Part shown: one piece after another, positions 9,517-17,852 of the stretch | Layout of the letters: every line of letters starts with the position of its first letter | Numbering within the stretch: the first letter of the stretch is position 1 | From: Bacteroidales bacterium | GTDB lineage: Bacteria; Bacteroidota; Bacteroidia; Bacteroidales; UBA12077 | Length of the DNA: 64,000 nucleotides | Direction: 5' to 3' | NCBI GenBank assembly: GCA_019038645.1 | Contig: JAHOYT010000051.1 | Coordinates: forward strand, 1 to 64,000 | Made by a program: the position numbers and the translations under genes | Notes under the pieces: generated by a model | Databases searched by the model: none | Seen by the model: the letters and a program-made list of their open reading frames with translations, nothing else | What the model was told of the DNA's origin: nothing

Positions 9517-9945
9517 TTAATCTTTAACAAACCACTTTACAGCCTCTTCTTCGTTTCTGAATACTTTTAAGGGCAAACCAAGCTTATTAGTAGCCTGAAT
9601 AATCAGATTTATATAATATTTTTTAAATACATTCCCATCAAAAATAGCTCCTGCTTTTTTCAAACCTTTTCCTATTGCCATTGGAATCATTATGTTTTCG
9701 AACCATTTTCTATTTTCAGGAGAAACTACGCTCTGTTTTGTAATATCCGACAAAAAATAATGAACAGGATATTTATCTGCATGTTCAAGTAAAGCAATAA
9801 AAGCACTTTGATACTCCTCGGTATTCGCCTTAGCTTTCCACTCAATTTTCCCTAACTTTATAACAGGATTGTAAGTAACAAGCGCAAAATTAGTATCTAA
9901 AACAACCTTAATAAGCGTTCTTTTTTCTACATCTGTATTATTCAT
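9517..9945 (-). CDS. STAS/SpoIIAA-like domain protein
   Basis: About 142 residues from the ATG at 9943-9945. I prefer this start because the upstream in-frame extension encodes an unrelated hydrophobic stretch. The pattern (an N-terminal strand pair, EWKAKANTEEYQSAF, then a helix, YFLSDITKQSVVSPENRKWFENIMIPMA, and a final strand and helix KVFRNEEEAVKWF) matches the small SpoIIAA-like/STAS proteins widespread in Bacteroidota. These have no established enzymatic role and often appear near stress or signalling genes. It is monocistronic here. The family call rests on the secondary-structure pattern and the conserved SD..K...V.PE..W motif, not on a catalytic residue. Confidence 0.7.
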   Translation of the reverse strand: MNNTDVEKRTLIKVVLDTNFALVTYNPVIKLGKIEWKAKANTEEYQSAFIALLEHADKYPVHYFLSDITKQSVVSPENRKWFENIMIPMAIGKGLKKAGAIFDGNVFKKYYINLIIQATNKLGLPLKVFRNEEEAVKWFVKD

Positions 9946-10236
9946 AACTTTTCGTTTTTTATAATTTATACGGCAACATATGAATATAGTTACATATAGA
10001 AAGATGATACAAAATGGCAATGTTTATCAATAAAGTATAGATTATTTTAAGTCCTATTAACGATTAGATCAATTACTTTCGGATAATAATAAATAAGCAG
10101 TAACGTTCAGAATTTTCATTTTTTTAGGTTTTGCGGTAATAAATTTTATTTTGGGTAAAGAAAAACTTATTTTACTTAATTATCTCAATTAGATAACCAG
10201 CTTATTATCAGCATGTATAAATATTCAATTAAACTA

Positions 10237-13209
10237 TTATATCAACTGTTTTTTTAATCGTGTTGATGGCTCTTCCATATTTATATTTGGCAACCTCTCC
10301 AGTTCACTTACTTCAATGCTGATGAAACTAAACTCACTAACAACCTTACCTTTAATCAGATAGCATCCGGGACCTCTGAAAGGGTAGCGCTTTGTTATAT
10401 CAGGAAACTGGACCGTATCGATCCAATGTCCTTCCAAATCAATAAAAACACCAAAACTCATATATTTTCCGTTGCCTGTGCGTGTTCCCTTAATATGAAC
10501 GAGGTACCCAATAATTTCAACATACTTGTTTATCATCTTAATGAGATTTTTTGCTGTTAAGCGGGTCCCGGGCAGTTCTTCAATAAGCTTAAATGGAGAA
10601 ATACCTGTTGAAAAACCAATAATTTCCAGTTCATCGTATGCTGCTTCTAAAGGATGTGAGTATAAAGCAGGAAGCTTAAACTCCTTAGGCTTTTCATTAA
10701 ATAAGGTTTTTACGGGTTTGGTTCTTTTGTCCTTTTTTAGAATGAAATGTGCATCCCATAATAATTCTTTCTTCGATTTTCCGGTAAAACGAAATGCGTT
10801 AATACGAATGAGAATAGTTAGTTGCTCGAGAGAAACAGGAACACGTTTCATAAAATCACGTAGATTCTCAAAAGCTCCGTTGGTGTAACGATCTGTTAAC
10901 AAGACTTTTGTAGTATTTATTTCAAGGCGCTCAATCAAACCCAGCCCAAGATGTATTATGTTGCCCTGAATTACTGTAATTTGATCACTATTATTAACAC
11001 ACGGTGGTTCAATTTGCGCCCCATGCATTCGTGCTTCATGCACATAAAGCTCCTTTCGGTAAAATCCGCCTCCATTATTAATTGTGGAAACAATATATTC
11101 CAGCGGATAATGCGCTTTAAGATACAGTGCCTGGTAACTTTCTACGGCATATGATGCTGAATGACCTTTTGAAAATGCGTAATTGGCAAAACTCTCAATT
11201 TGCGTCCACACTCTTTCTACAATATGTTGCGGATACTGTCTTTCCCTGCAATTAGAGAAAAACTTATCCCTGATTTTTCCAAATTCATTACGCTGTTTGA
11301 ATTTCCAGGACATCCCGCGGCGTAAAACATCTGCTTCGGCCAATGTAAGGCCGGCAAAATAGTGAGCAACCTTAATAACATCTTCCTGATAAACCATTAC
11401 ACCATATGTTTCTTCCAGTAAATCATATAGTTCAGGCATTTCCTTTCGGGCCGCTTCTCTCCTTTCCGGATTACGATATCGCAGGATATACTCGCGCATC
11501 ATACCGCTTTTAGAAACTCCCGGGCGAATTATAGAACTGGCTGCTACAAGCCTGATATAATCATCGGCTTCGAGTTTTTTTAGCAACATACGCATTGCAG
11601 GTGATTCCACATAAAAACAACCAATAGTTTTTCCATGTTTGAGCAATTCTTTTACTTTTTCATCTTTCTTAAAATGTTCTAAATCATGAATATCAACTAT
11701 ATTACCTGTATTAGTTTCTATAATACTTACTGCATCTTCAATTTTGCTTAATCCGCGTTGTCCCAATACATCAAACTTTGCAAAACCAATATCTTCAGCC
11801 TCAAGCATACTGAAATGTATAGTAGGGAATCCTTTGGGCGGCATAATAGTGGCAGTATAAGCACTTACGGGCTCTTCGGATATAATAATTCCGCTGGAAT
11901 GCACACTTAAATGGCTTGGGAAACCATGAATCAGTTTACTATATTTCAAAACAAGCTGACCTATTTCATCAACTTCGCTAAGATTTTTTGTTTTTTGCAG
12001 TTTTTCAATTTCCTGTGCAGGCAAACCAAAAACTTTTCCAATCTCGCGAATCATTGACCGGTACTGGAATGTTATGTATGTTCCTACCAAAGCTGTATGA
12101 CTCCAGCCGTGCTTGTCGAAAAGATATTTAGTGATATTGTTTCTGTCGCGTGATGAAAAATCAATATCAAAATCAGGTGGACTGGTTCGTGCCGGATTGA
12201 TAAAACGCTCGAAGTACAAGTCAAGTTCAATAGGATCAACATCAGTAATACGCAGTAAATAGGCAAGCATACTATTAGCCCCACTTCCTCTGCCAACATA
12301 ATAACAACCTTGCTTTCGGGCATGCTCAATCATATCCCAATTAATCAGAAAATAAGAACAAAAATTGAGTTGTTTAATTACTCTCAACTCCTTTTCCATG
12401 CGATCAAGAACCTTTTGCGAGGGCTTTTTATATCGATATTTTAAGCCTTTATGGCATTCACCTATTAAAAGTTTAAAATCTTCTTCGTTGGAACCAGTAT
12501 AGGATTGCTTGTTTTTTGATATTTTAAATTCAAAATGAATGGAACAGCTTTCCAGTATTTGCTTTGTGTTTTCTATAATTCGTGGATATTCCCGAAAGAG
12601 TTCCTTAATATCCTGATTCAAAACCATGATCTCGTCAGCTTGCGCTTCTTCTGTTTTAGGTAATCTGCTAAGCAAAATATTATTGTCGATAGCACGCAAT
12701 AAGCGATGAATATTAAAATCGCGTTTATACCGAAAACTTACCGGTTGTAAAACAACCAGTTTATCCTGATAATTTTTCCAATCCGAAAATATAAGTTTGC
12801 TTAGTTGAGATGGCTTAATTCCTATAAACTCATTATTCTTTAATGATTGATAATCAATATCTCCAAATGGATAAATTACATATGTATTTTTGAATACAGG
12901 TGCTTTTTCAGGAAAATCATCACCGGAATGAAGATGATGTGTCAAATGCTCGTTTAACTCCTGAAATCCGTCGTTATTCTTTGCAATACCAACGTATTGT
13001 TGTTGTACTCCGTTTCTGAAATCGATACCTAAAACAGGCTTTATTTGCTCTTTTTCACATTGTCGGATAAAATCCAGGCTGGCCGAAGTATTATTGATAT
13101 CGGTAAGCACAATAGAATCGTAGTTTCCGGCTTTAGCTTCCTGTACCAATTGCTCAATGGAAAGTGTTCCAAATTTATAGCTGTAATATGTGTGGCAATT
13201 TAGTAGCAC
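10237..13209 (-). CDS. dnaE2: DnaE-type DNA polymerase III alpha, SOS-cassette (error-prone) type
   Basis: A C-family DNA polymerase of 990 residues, shorter than replicative DnaE (about 1160). It starts with a PHP domain (HTYYSYKFGTLS, then VLTDINN), followed by the polymerase core. The catalytic Asp are visible: PPDFDIDF gives D348 and D350, and FAKFDVLG gives D480. Helix-hairpin-helix and OB-fold regions follow (about residues 860-970). The C-terminal tau-binding domain of replicative DnaE is missing. The start is GTG at 13207-13209; an in-frame stop lies just upstream, so no earlier start exists. It is the last gene of a lexA - Y-polymerase - dnaE array, the layout of SOS mutagenesis cassettes, so it is probably damage-induced and does translesion extension. 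The symbol follows the ImuB-DnaE2 analogy. Confidence 0.92.
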   Translation of the reverse strand: MLLNCHTYYSYKFGTLSIEQLVQEAKAGNYDSIVLTDINNTSASLDFIRQCEKEQIKPVLGIDFRNGVQQQYVGIAKNNDGFQELNEHLTHHLHSGDDFPEKAPVFKNTYVIYPFGDIDYQSLKNNEFIGIKPSQLSKLIFSDWKNYQDKLVVLQPVSFRYKRDFNIHRLLRAIDNNILLSRLPKTEEAQADEIMVLNQDIKELFREYPRIIENTKQILESCSIHFEFKISKNKQSYTGSNEEDFKLLIGECHKGLKYRYKKPSQKVLDRMEKELRVIKQLNFCSYFLINWDMIEHARKQGCYYVGRGSGANSMLAYLLRITDVDPIELDLYFERFINPARTSPPDFDIDFSSRDRNNITKYLFDKHGWSHTALVGTYITFQYRSMIREIGKVFGLPAQEIEKLQKTKNLSEVDEIGQLVLKYSKLIHGFPSHLSVHSSGIIISEEPVSAYTATIMPPKGFPTIHFSMLEAEDIGFAKFDVLGQRGLSKIEDAVSIIETNTGNIVDIHDLEHFKKDEKVKELLKHGKTIGCFYVESPAMRMLLKKLEADDYIRLVAASSIIRPGVSKSGMMREYILRYRNPERREAARKEMPELYDLLEETYGVMVYQEDVIKVAHYFAGLTLAEADVLRRGMSWKFKQRNEFGKIRDKFFSNCRERQYPQHIVERVWTQIESFANYAFSKGHSASYAVESYQALYLKAHYPLEYIVSTINNGGGFYRKELYVHEARMHGAQIEPPCVNNSDQITVIQGNIIHLGLGLIERLEINTTKVLLTDRYTNGAFENLRDFMKRVPVSLEQLTILIRINAFRFTGKSKKELLWDAHFILKKDKRTKPVKTLFNEKPKEFKLPALYSHPLEAAYDELEIIGFSTGISPFKLIEELPGTRLTAKNLIKMINKYVEIIGYLVHIKGTRTGNGKYMSFGVFIDLEGHWIDTVQFPDITKRYPFRGPGCYLIKGKVVSEFSFISIEVSELERLPNINMEEPSTRLKKQLI

Positions 13210-13294
13210 TGTTTTTTAATGGTTTAATGGTAAATTAGTTTATTTAGTTTCAGATTTCAGATTGTACTGCATACCGGCTAATATTAAGGCTAAC

Positions 13295-13320
13295 ATCCTT
13301 CGACAGGCTCAGGATGACAT
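13295..13320. repeat. Dispersed palindromic repeat, half copy
   Basis: CATCCTTCGACAGGCTCAGG followed by ATGACAT. It is itself an imperfect hairpin (CATCCT/AGGATG) and shares the core CTTCGACAGGCTCAG..TGACA with the copies at 14655, 21751 and 25147. It sits in the gap between the two polymerase genes. Confidence 0.7.
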
Positions 13321-13385
13321 TACTTATAGTAACTCTCTATTGACACATATCATTTTATAATTCGTTATTCTAAATTTGTAGTAAT

Positions 13386-14600
13386 TTACATTCGCCGGTG
13401 TGCAGGAATAATAGGTGGTTGACCATTAAATGGATTAGCCATCTGCCCTATCCCGCGCGTTCCCATGGTTGTAACCCGCCTGATTGCATTTTGTCCATAC
13501 CGGTTACGAATCCGGTCCATGGCCTGATAAAGATTAACCATTTCGGAAGTATCTTCGAAAAGATTCATTTGATAAGTACCCGAAAGCAAATGGCTATAGC
13601 GTACTCCAACCAGTCGCACAAGTACTCTCCGGTCGTAAAGCTGATCGAATAGATCCAGAGTTGTTTTAATCAATGTGTGATCCAACGATGTATATGGAAT
13701 TCGTTTTTGTCTTGTGCGGGTATCGAAATCGGAATAGCGCACAGTTACAGTAACACACGATGTTAGCTTATTTCCATTTCGAAGATAGTATGCCAGCTTT
13801 TCGGCCATTGAGGTCAAAATATTTTTTAATTGCCGGATATCAATAGTATCTTTTTCAAGTGTTAACGAAGATGAAATTGATTTACGCTCCTGATAAGGAA
13901 TAACTTCGCTATTATCAATTCCCTGAGCCTTTTTCCAGAGCATTATGCCATTTTTCCCCATGACCCGATCCATAAGTTCTATGGGCATTTCCTGTACTGT
14001 TTTTACATACTTAATACCCATATTAAGCAGCATCTTGTAGGTTTTATCACCAACCATAGGAATTTTTTTAACGGCTAAAGGTGCTAAAAAGGGTTTTTCT
14101 GCCCCGAAAGGTATGTTGATGTGATTATCGGGTTTAGCTTCGTTGGTACCAACTTTAGCTACAGTCTTGCTTGTTGAAAGCCCGAAAGATATGGGTAAGC
14201 CTGTTTCTTTTGTGATTCTTGTTCTAAGCTCCTGCACCCACTTATATGTTCCGAAAAACTTATCCATTCCGCTTACATCAATATAAAACTCATCGATGGA
14301 AGATTTTTCGTATAAAGGCGATTTTTCTTTAATAACTTCGGTAACCATATCGGAAAATTTGCTGTAAATGCTACTATTACCACGAATTACAACTGCTTCG
14401 GGACAAAGCATTTGAGCCATTCGCATGGGCATTGCCGAATGTATACCATACTGGCGTGCTTCGTAACTACAGGCAGCAACGACTCCTCTCCCGCTGGTTC
14501 CGCCAACAAGTACCGGCTTATTGTTCAGCCCGGAATCGAGTAGCCGCTCACAGGACACGTAAAATGTGTCTAAATCAATATGAACTACAGACTTATGCAT
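13386..14600 (-). CDS. dinB: Y-family DNA polymerase (DNA polymerase IV, DinB)
   Basis: A translesion DNA polymerase of 404 residues from the ATG at 14598-14600. The in-frame TTG seven codons upstream adds an unlikely extension. The catalytic carboxylates are present: D9 in VVHIDLDTFY and D103-E104 in SSIDEFYIDVSG. Nucleotide-binding SYEARQYGI, the thumb helix-hairpin-helix (VGDKTYKMLLNMGI) and the little-finger region (residues ~240-350) follow. Because the active site is intact, this is a working polymerase and not an ImuB-type catalytically dead adaptor, which is what usually sits beside DnaE2 in proteobacterial cassettes. It lies between lexA and dnaE on the same strand. It is probably SOS-regulated through the lexA promoter. 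Confidence 0.93.
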   Translation of the reverse strand: MHKSVVHIDLDTFYVSCERLLDSGLNNKPVLVGGTSGRGVVAACSYEARQYGIHSAMPMRMAQMLCPEAVVIRGNSSIYSKFSDMVTEVIKEKSPLYEKSSIDEFYIDVSGMDKFFGTYKWVQELRTRITKETGLPISFGLSTSKTVAKVGTNEAKPDNHINIPFGAEKPFLAPLAVKKIPMVGDKTYKMLLNMGIKYVKTVQEMPIELMDRVMGKNGIMLWKKAQGIDNSEVIPYQERKSISSSLTLEKDTIDIRQLKNILTSMAEKLAYYLRNGNKLTSCVTVTVRYSDFDTRTRQKRIPYTSLDHTLIKTTLDLFDQLYDRRVLVRLVGVRYSHLLSGTYQMNLFEDTSEMVNLYQAMDRIRNRYGQNAIRRVTTMGTRGIGQMANPFNGQPPIIPAHRRM

Positions 14601-14654
14601 TTTTGTTAATTCGAATAACAATTATCAATGTATAAAAACTCTTTTTCTTGGCAA

Positions 14655-14720
14655 CACTTCGACAGGCTCAGTGTGACAAGTTGAATTATAGAAAGTTGTC
14701 ATGCTGAGTTAATCGAAGTA
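14655..14720. repeat. Dispersed palindromic repeat, full copy
   Basis: The left arm (14655-14679, CACTTCGACAGGCTCAGTGT then GACAA) and right arm (14696-14720, TTGTCATGCTGAGTTAATCG then AAGTA) pair with each other around a 16-bp loop. It is the best-preserved copy in the window and lies between lexA and dinB, so a transcript of the cassette would carry it as a long hairpin. Confidence 0.8.
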
Positions 14721-14805
14721 TGAACAGCCTTCTGATCTTTCCCACCCTATTTTCAAATACTTACCGTTGCGTTGGTATTTTTATATTATTTCTAAGAATT
14801 GAAAG

Positions 14806-15438
14806 TTAATTGTCAATCTTAGGTATAGTAGATACCACAATCCCTTGTGTAATAAAATCGTGGGACAGAATAATTGGTGTGTGTGATTTATCCGATGATT
14901 GCGGTAATAATACCACATTGTTGTTATTCACTCTTAGTTCTTTAATGGTTGCTTCATCATCGATTAAAGCAACAATAATATCACCGGTTTCCGCAGAGTT
15001 TTGCTGTTTTACCAGAACCAGATCGCCATCGTTAATATCTTTCTGATTCATAGAATTGCCTTTGGCCTGTAATAAAAAGTACTTGTCGGGTGATTTGGCC
15101 AGTCTGGTAGAAACAGCAATCATAGCTTCTATATTTTCTTCAGCTAAAATAGGTAAGCCACAAGCAATTGCACCCAGTAGAGGAATCTTTACTGTTTGCT
15201 CACTTGTAGTTTCATCTTCATTAAATTCGTATTGTATTAATTGAATGCTCCCGTCCTCTTTTTTATTCAGAATATTTTTATCAATTAAGCTTTGCAAAAT
15301 AACTGCTGCAGAACGTGGTGATTTGTAATCCAACTCTTTCATTAACTCCCTTACACTGGGCGTTCGCCCGTTTTTCATGAGAAAATCGCGTATAGCCCGC
15401 AATGCTGCTAATTCCTTGTTTGAAACCTGATTTTGCAT
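14806..15438 (-). CDS. lexA: LexA-type SOS repressor
   Basis: A 210-residue repressor. The N-terminal winged helix-turn-helix (residues ~7-65, RAIRDFLMKNGRTPSVRELM) binds DNA. The C-terminal S24 peptidase domain has its Ser129 (AKGNSMNQ) and Lys166 (EATIKEL) dyad. The self-cleavage site reads AIACGLP, so cleavage would fall between C93 and G94 rather than the Ala-Gly of E. coli LexA. I chose the ATG at 15436-15438; an in-frame TTG two codons earlier falls in the promoter. It heads the array lexA - dinB - dnaE and presumably represses itself and the two polymerases. The promoter is overlaid by three GTGTAT repeats. Confidence 0.94.
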   Translation of the reverse strand: MQNQVSNKELAALRAIRDFLMKNGRTPSVRELMKELDYKSPRSAAVILQSLIDKNILNKKEDGSIQLIQYEFNEDETTSEQTVKIPLLGAIACGLPILAEENIEAMIAVSTRLAKSPDKYFLLQAKGNSMNQKDINDGDLVLVKQQNSAETGDIIVALIDDEATIKELRVNNNNVVLLPQSSDKSHTPIILSHDFITQGIVVSTIPKIDN

Positions 15439-15463
15439 ACACAAATATACACCAAGAATACAC
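15437..15463 (-). promoter_or_regulatory. Candidate LexA operator: three GTGTAT direct repeats
   Basis: GTGTAT occurs three times in the same orientation on the minus strand, at 15458-15463, 15447-15452 and 15437-15442. The starts are 11 and 10 bp apart, one DNA turn each, so all copies face the same side of the helix. They cover the spacer, the -7 box and the first bases of lexA. That placement suits autorepression, but the binding protein is inferred. Confidence 0.5.
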
Positions 15464-15473
15464 GAAAAACAAA
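15442..15473 (-). promoter_or_regulatory. lexA promoter (TTTG-N20-TATATTTG)
   Basis: The -33 element TTTG is at 15470-15473 and the -7 element TATATTTG at 15442-15449, separated by exactly 20 bp, all on the minus strand. It is a full match to the Bacteroidota promoter. The ATG begins three bases after the -7 box, which predicts a leaderless or almost leaderless transcript. Confidence 0.7.
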
Positions 15474-15555
15474 TTAATTTGTATGCGCAATGTTCAAGTT
15501 ACTGTCTTACTGGATATTATTTTTTAAGCAGAAGTGTATTCATTTTTAGCTGAAT

Positions 15556-15581
15556 AAAAAATGCCCGGAGTAAATCCGGGC
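15556..15581 (-). terminator. Terminator of acs
   Basis: On the minus strand GCCCGG/CCGGGC (15563-15568 and 15576-15581, loop of 7) is followed by ATTTTTT. It lies about 40 bp after the acs stop and separates acs from lexA. Confidence 0.85.
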
Positions 15582-15621
15582 AAAAACAGTTGAATCAATT
15601 ATTTCTGATTTATTATTGTAT

Positions 15622-17571
15622 TTACTTTGTTTTTACTTTTATATTCTCTTTTATATTCTCTTTTATATTCTCTTTTATTCTTCCGTTTATTATTACTTCA
15701 ACTAATGCAGGATCAAGCAAAGTTGATGTATCACCGAAATTATCAAGATCATCTTCTGCTATTTTTCTTAATATTCGTCTCATAATCTTTCCTGATCTTG
15801 TTTTTGGCAATTCAGGTACTATTTGTACTTTATCTGGTTTTGCAATGGGCCCAATGATTTTAGAAACACCTTTGATTACACTTTTACGGATGCCTTCCTC
15901 TCCTCCATTAGACAATTCACTGCATACAATGAAAGCATAAATGCCTTGTCCTTTTATATCATGTGAATAGCCAACAACAGCTGACTCGTGTACCAAAGGA
16001 TGTTCGTTAATTGCGTTTTCAATTTCAGCCGTTCCTAAATTATGGCCCGATACAACAATTACATCGTCAACCCTTCCCAGTAGACGGTAATAACCATCTT
16101 CATCGCGTTTAACGCCATCACCGGTAAAATAATAACCTTTAAAACTTGAAAAATATACTTCTTTGCACCTTTCATGATCTCCGTAAATAGTTCTTAACAT
16201 TCCGGGCCACGGGAACTTGATACACAAGTTTCCTTCCACATTTCTTCCGCTCAGTTCATTCCCGTCATTGTCAAGTATTACAGGCTGAAACCCTGGCAAT
16301 GGAAGAGTTGCAAAGGATGGTTTTGTGGGTATGATACCTGCTAACGAACTAATTGATATTCCGCCGGTCTCTGTTTGCCACCATGTATCGACTATTGGAC
16401 AATTTCCTTTGCCAATATGATCGTGATACCAGTGCCATGCTTCTTCATTAATAGGCTCTCCAACCGTACCCAAAACTTTCAACGAACTAAGATCTTTGTC
16501 TTTTAAAAATGTTTTACCATAAGTCATTAGTGACCTGATTGCAGTAGGAGCTGTATAAAGTTGATTGACTTTATATTTGTCGACAATCTCCCAAAGTCTT
16601 CCTGCGTCAGGATAAGTGGGTATTCCTTCAAACATCAGTGTTTTTGCACCGCATAGTAATGGTCCATAAATAATGTACGAATGGCCAGTAACCCAGCCAA
16701 TATCAGCAGTACAAAAATAAATATCGTTATCGCTATATTGAAAAACATTTTTAAATGTATAAGCAGTATATACCATATAACCACCGATAGAATGAACTAT
16801 ACCTTTTGGTTTTCCTGTAGAACCGGAAGTATATAATACAAACAGAGTATCTTCAGAATCCATTTCTACCGGCTCGTTTTCTTCAGATAATCCTTTTATG
16901 GCATCATGATACCATAAATCCCGTCCGGCTTTCATGTTTATTTTTCCACCTGTTCTGTTAACAACCACTACATACTCAACACTCGGACAATCTCTTAAAG
17001 CATCATCTATTATATTTTTTATTTGTATGATTTTATTACCTCTGTATGCTTCGTCGGAAGTAATAACGAGCCTGGCCTGAGTGTCATTTATTCTTTCTTC
17101 AAGCGATTTTGCTGAAAATCCTGCAAAAACAATAGAATGTATAGCTCCAATTCTGGCACATGCTAACATTGAGATGGCAAGTTCTGGAATCATAGGCATA
17201 TAAATAATTACCCGGTCTCCTTTTTCTATTCCAATTTTTATTAAGGCATTGGCAAACTTATTTACTTTTTTGAAGAGCTCTTCGTATGTTAATGTGATAC
17301 TGTCTTCAGCAGGATTATTTGGTTCCCAAATTATTGCTGGCTGATTCTTTCGCAAAAACATATTTCGCTCGAAAATATTTTCAGTAATATTCAGCTTGCC
17401 ATTGATAAACCAATTAACGGAAGGTTCTTCAAAATTCCAATCCAGAATATTGTCCCATTTTTTTCTCCAATAAAAATCTTCGGCTTGTTGTTCCCAGAAT
17501 GCTTTAGGGTTTTCTACACTTTTCTGGTATTCATGAATATAGCCTCCTAAGCTTGTTATTTTTCTTACCAT
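15622..17571 (-). CDS. acs: Acetyl-CoA synthetase (AMP-forming)
   Basis: Activates acetate with ATP and CoA to acetyl-CoA through acetyl-AMP. It is 649 residues long, the family's usual length. The adenylate-forming motifs are clear: YTSGSTGKPKG (P-loop), DTWWQTETGG (core), YYFTGDGVKRDEDGYY with GRVDD (hinge), and TRSGKIMRRILRK with the Lys normally acetylated for control. The ATG at 17569-17571 gives the usual start (VRKITSLGGYIHEYQKS). The C-terminus is odd: GRIKENIKENIKENIKVKTK contains a tandem KENI repeat coded by a 12-bp direct repeat. It is monocistronic, with its own terminator. Confidence 0.97.
   Translation of the reverse strand: MVRKITSLGGYIHEYQKSVENPKAFWEQQAEDFYWRKKWDNILDWNFEEPSVNWFINGKLNITENIFERNMFLRKNQPAIIWEPNNPAEDSITLTYEELFKKVNKFANALIKIGIEKGDRVIIYMPMIPELAISMLACARIGAIHSIVFAGFSAKSLEERINDTQARLVITSDEAYRGNKIIQIKNIIDDALRDCPSVEYVVVVNRTGGKINMKAGRDLWYHDAIKGLSEENEPVEMDSEDTLFVLYTSGSTGKPKGIVHSIGGYMVYTAYTFKNVFQYSDNDIYFCTADIGWVTGHSYIIYGPLLCGAKTLMFEGIPTYPDAGRLWEIVDKYKVNQLYTAPTAIRSLMTYGKTFLKDKDLSSLKVLGTVGEPINEEAWHWYHDHIGKGNCPIVDTWWQTETGGISISSLAGIIPTKPSFATLPLPGFQPVILDNDGNELSGRNVEGNLCIKFPWPGMLRTIYGDHERCKEVYFSSFKGYYFTGDGVKRDEDGYYRLLGRVDDVIVVSGHNLGTAEIENAINEHPLVHESAVVGYSHDIKGQGIYAFIVCSELSNGGEEGIRKSVIKGVSKIIGPIAKPDKVQIVPELPKTRSGKIMRRILRKIAEDDLDNFGDTSTLLDPALVEVIINGRIKENIKENIKENIKVKTK
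15640..15676. repeat. 12-bp tandem repeat in the 3' end of acs
   Basis: The unit TTATATTCTCTT is repeated three times head to tail (with a partial fourth copy), in frame, giving KENI-KENI-KENI at the end of acetyl-CoA synthetase. Perfect copies suggest recent slippage. Copy number may vary between strains. Confidence 0.8.
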
Positions 17572-17793
17572 GAGTATAAGTTTAGATATGCAATTATTTT
17601 TATATTTATATGTATATAATACAACAATACAAAGAACTTAACTAAAAAAAACTATTTTCACATTGATAAGTATCAATTGTAAGATTGAATTAAATCTAAA
17701 ACCGATAAACAAACAATTCACGACAAAGTTCAAATAAGCAGAAACAAAACATCATACAAAACCCACATATGAATAATATACCGGGGAAGTAAC

Positions 17794-17824
17794 TTAAAAA
17801 AAAATCCCGGATTTTTCCGGGATT
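17794..17824 (-). terminator. Terminator of the threonine gene cluster
   Basis: On the minus strand ATCCCGG/CCGGGAT with a loop of about 6 is followed by a run of Ts. It lies about 30 bp beyond the stop of the ApgM-like gene and ends the operon. Confidence 0.85.
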
Positions 17825-17852
17825 TCGCATTAATCAGTTATGTTTTTATATT

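Noticed and set aside
10526-10888. A 120-residue plus-strand frame inside the DnaE gene.
   Set aside because: Shadow of a clear polymerase gene.
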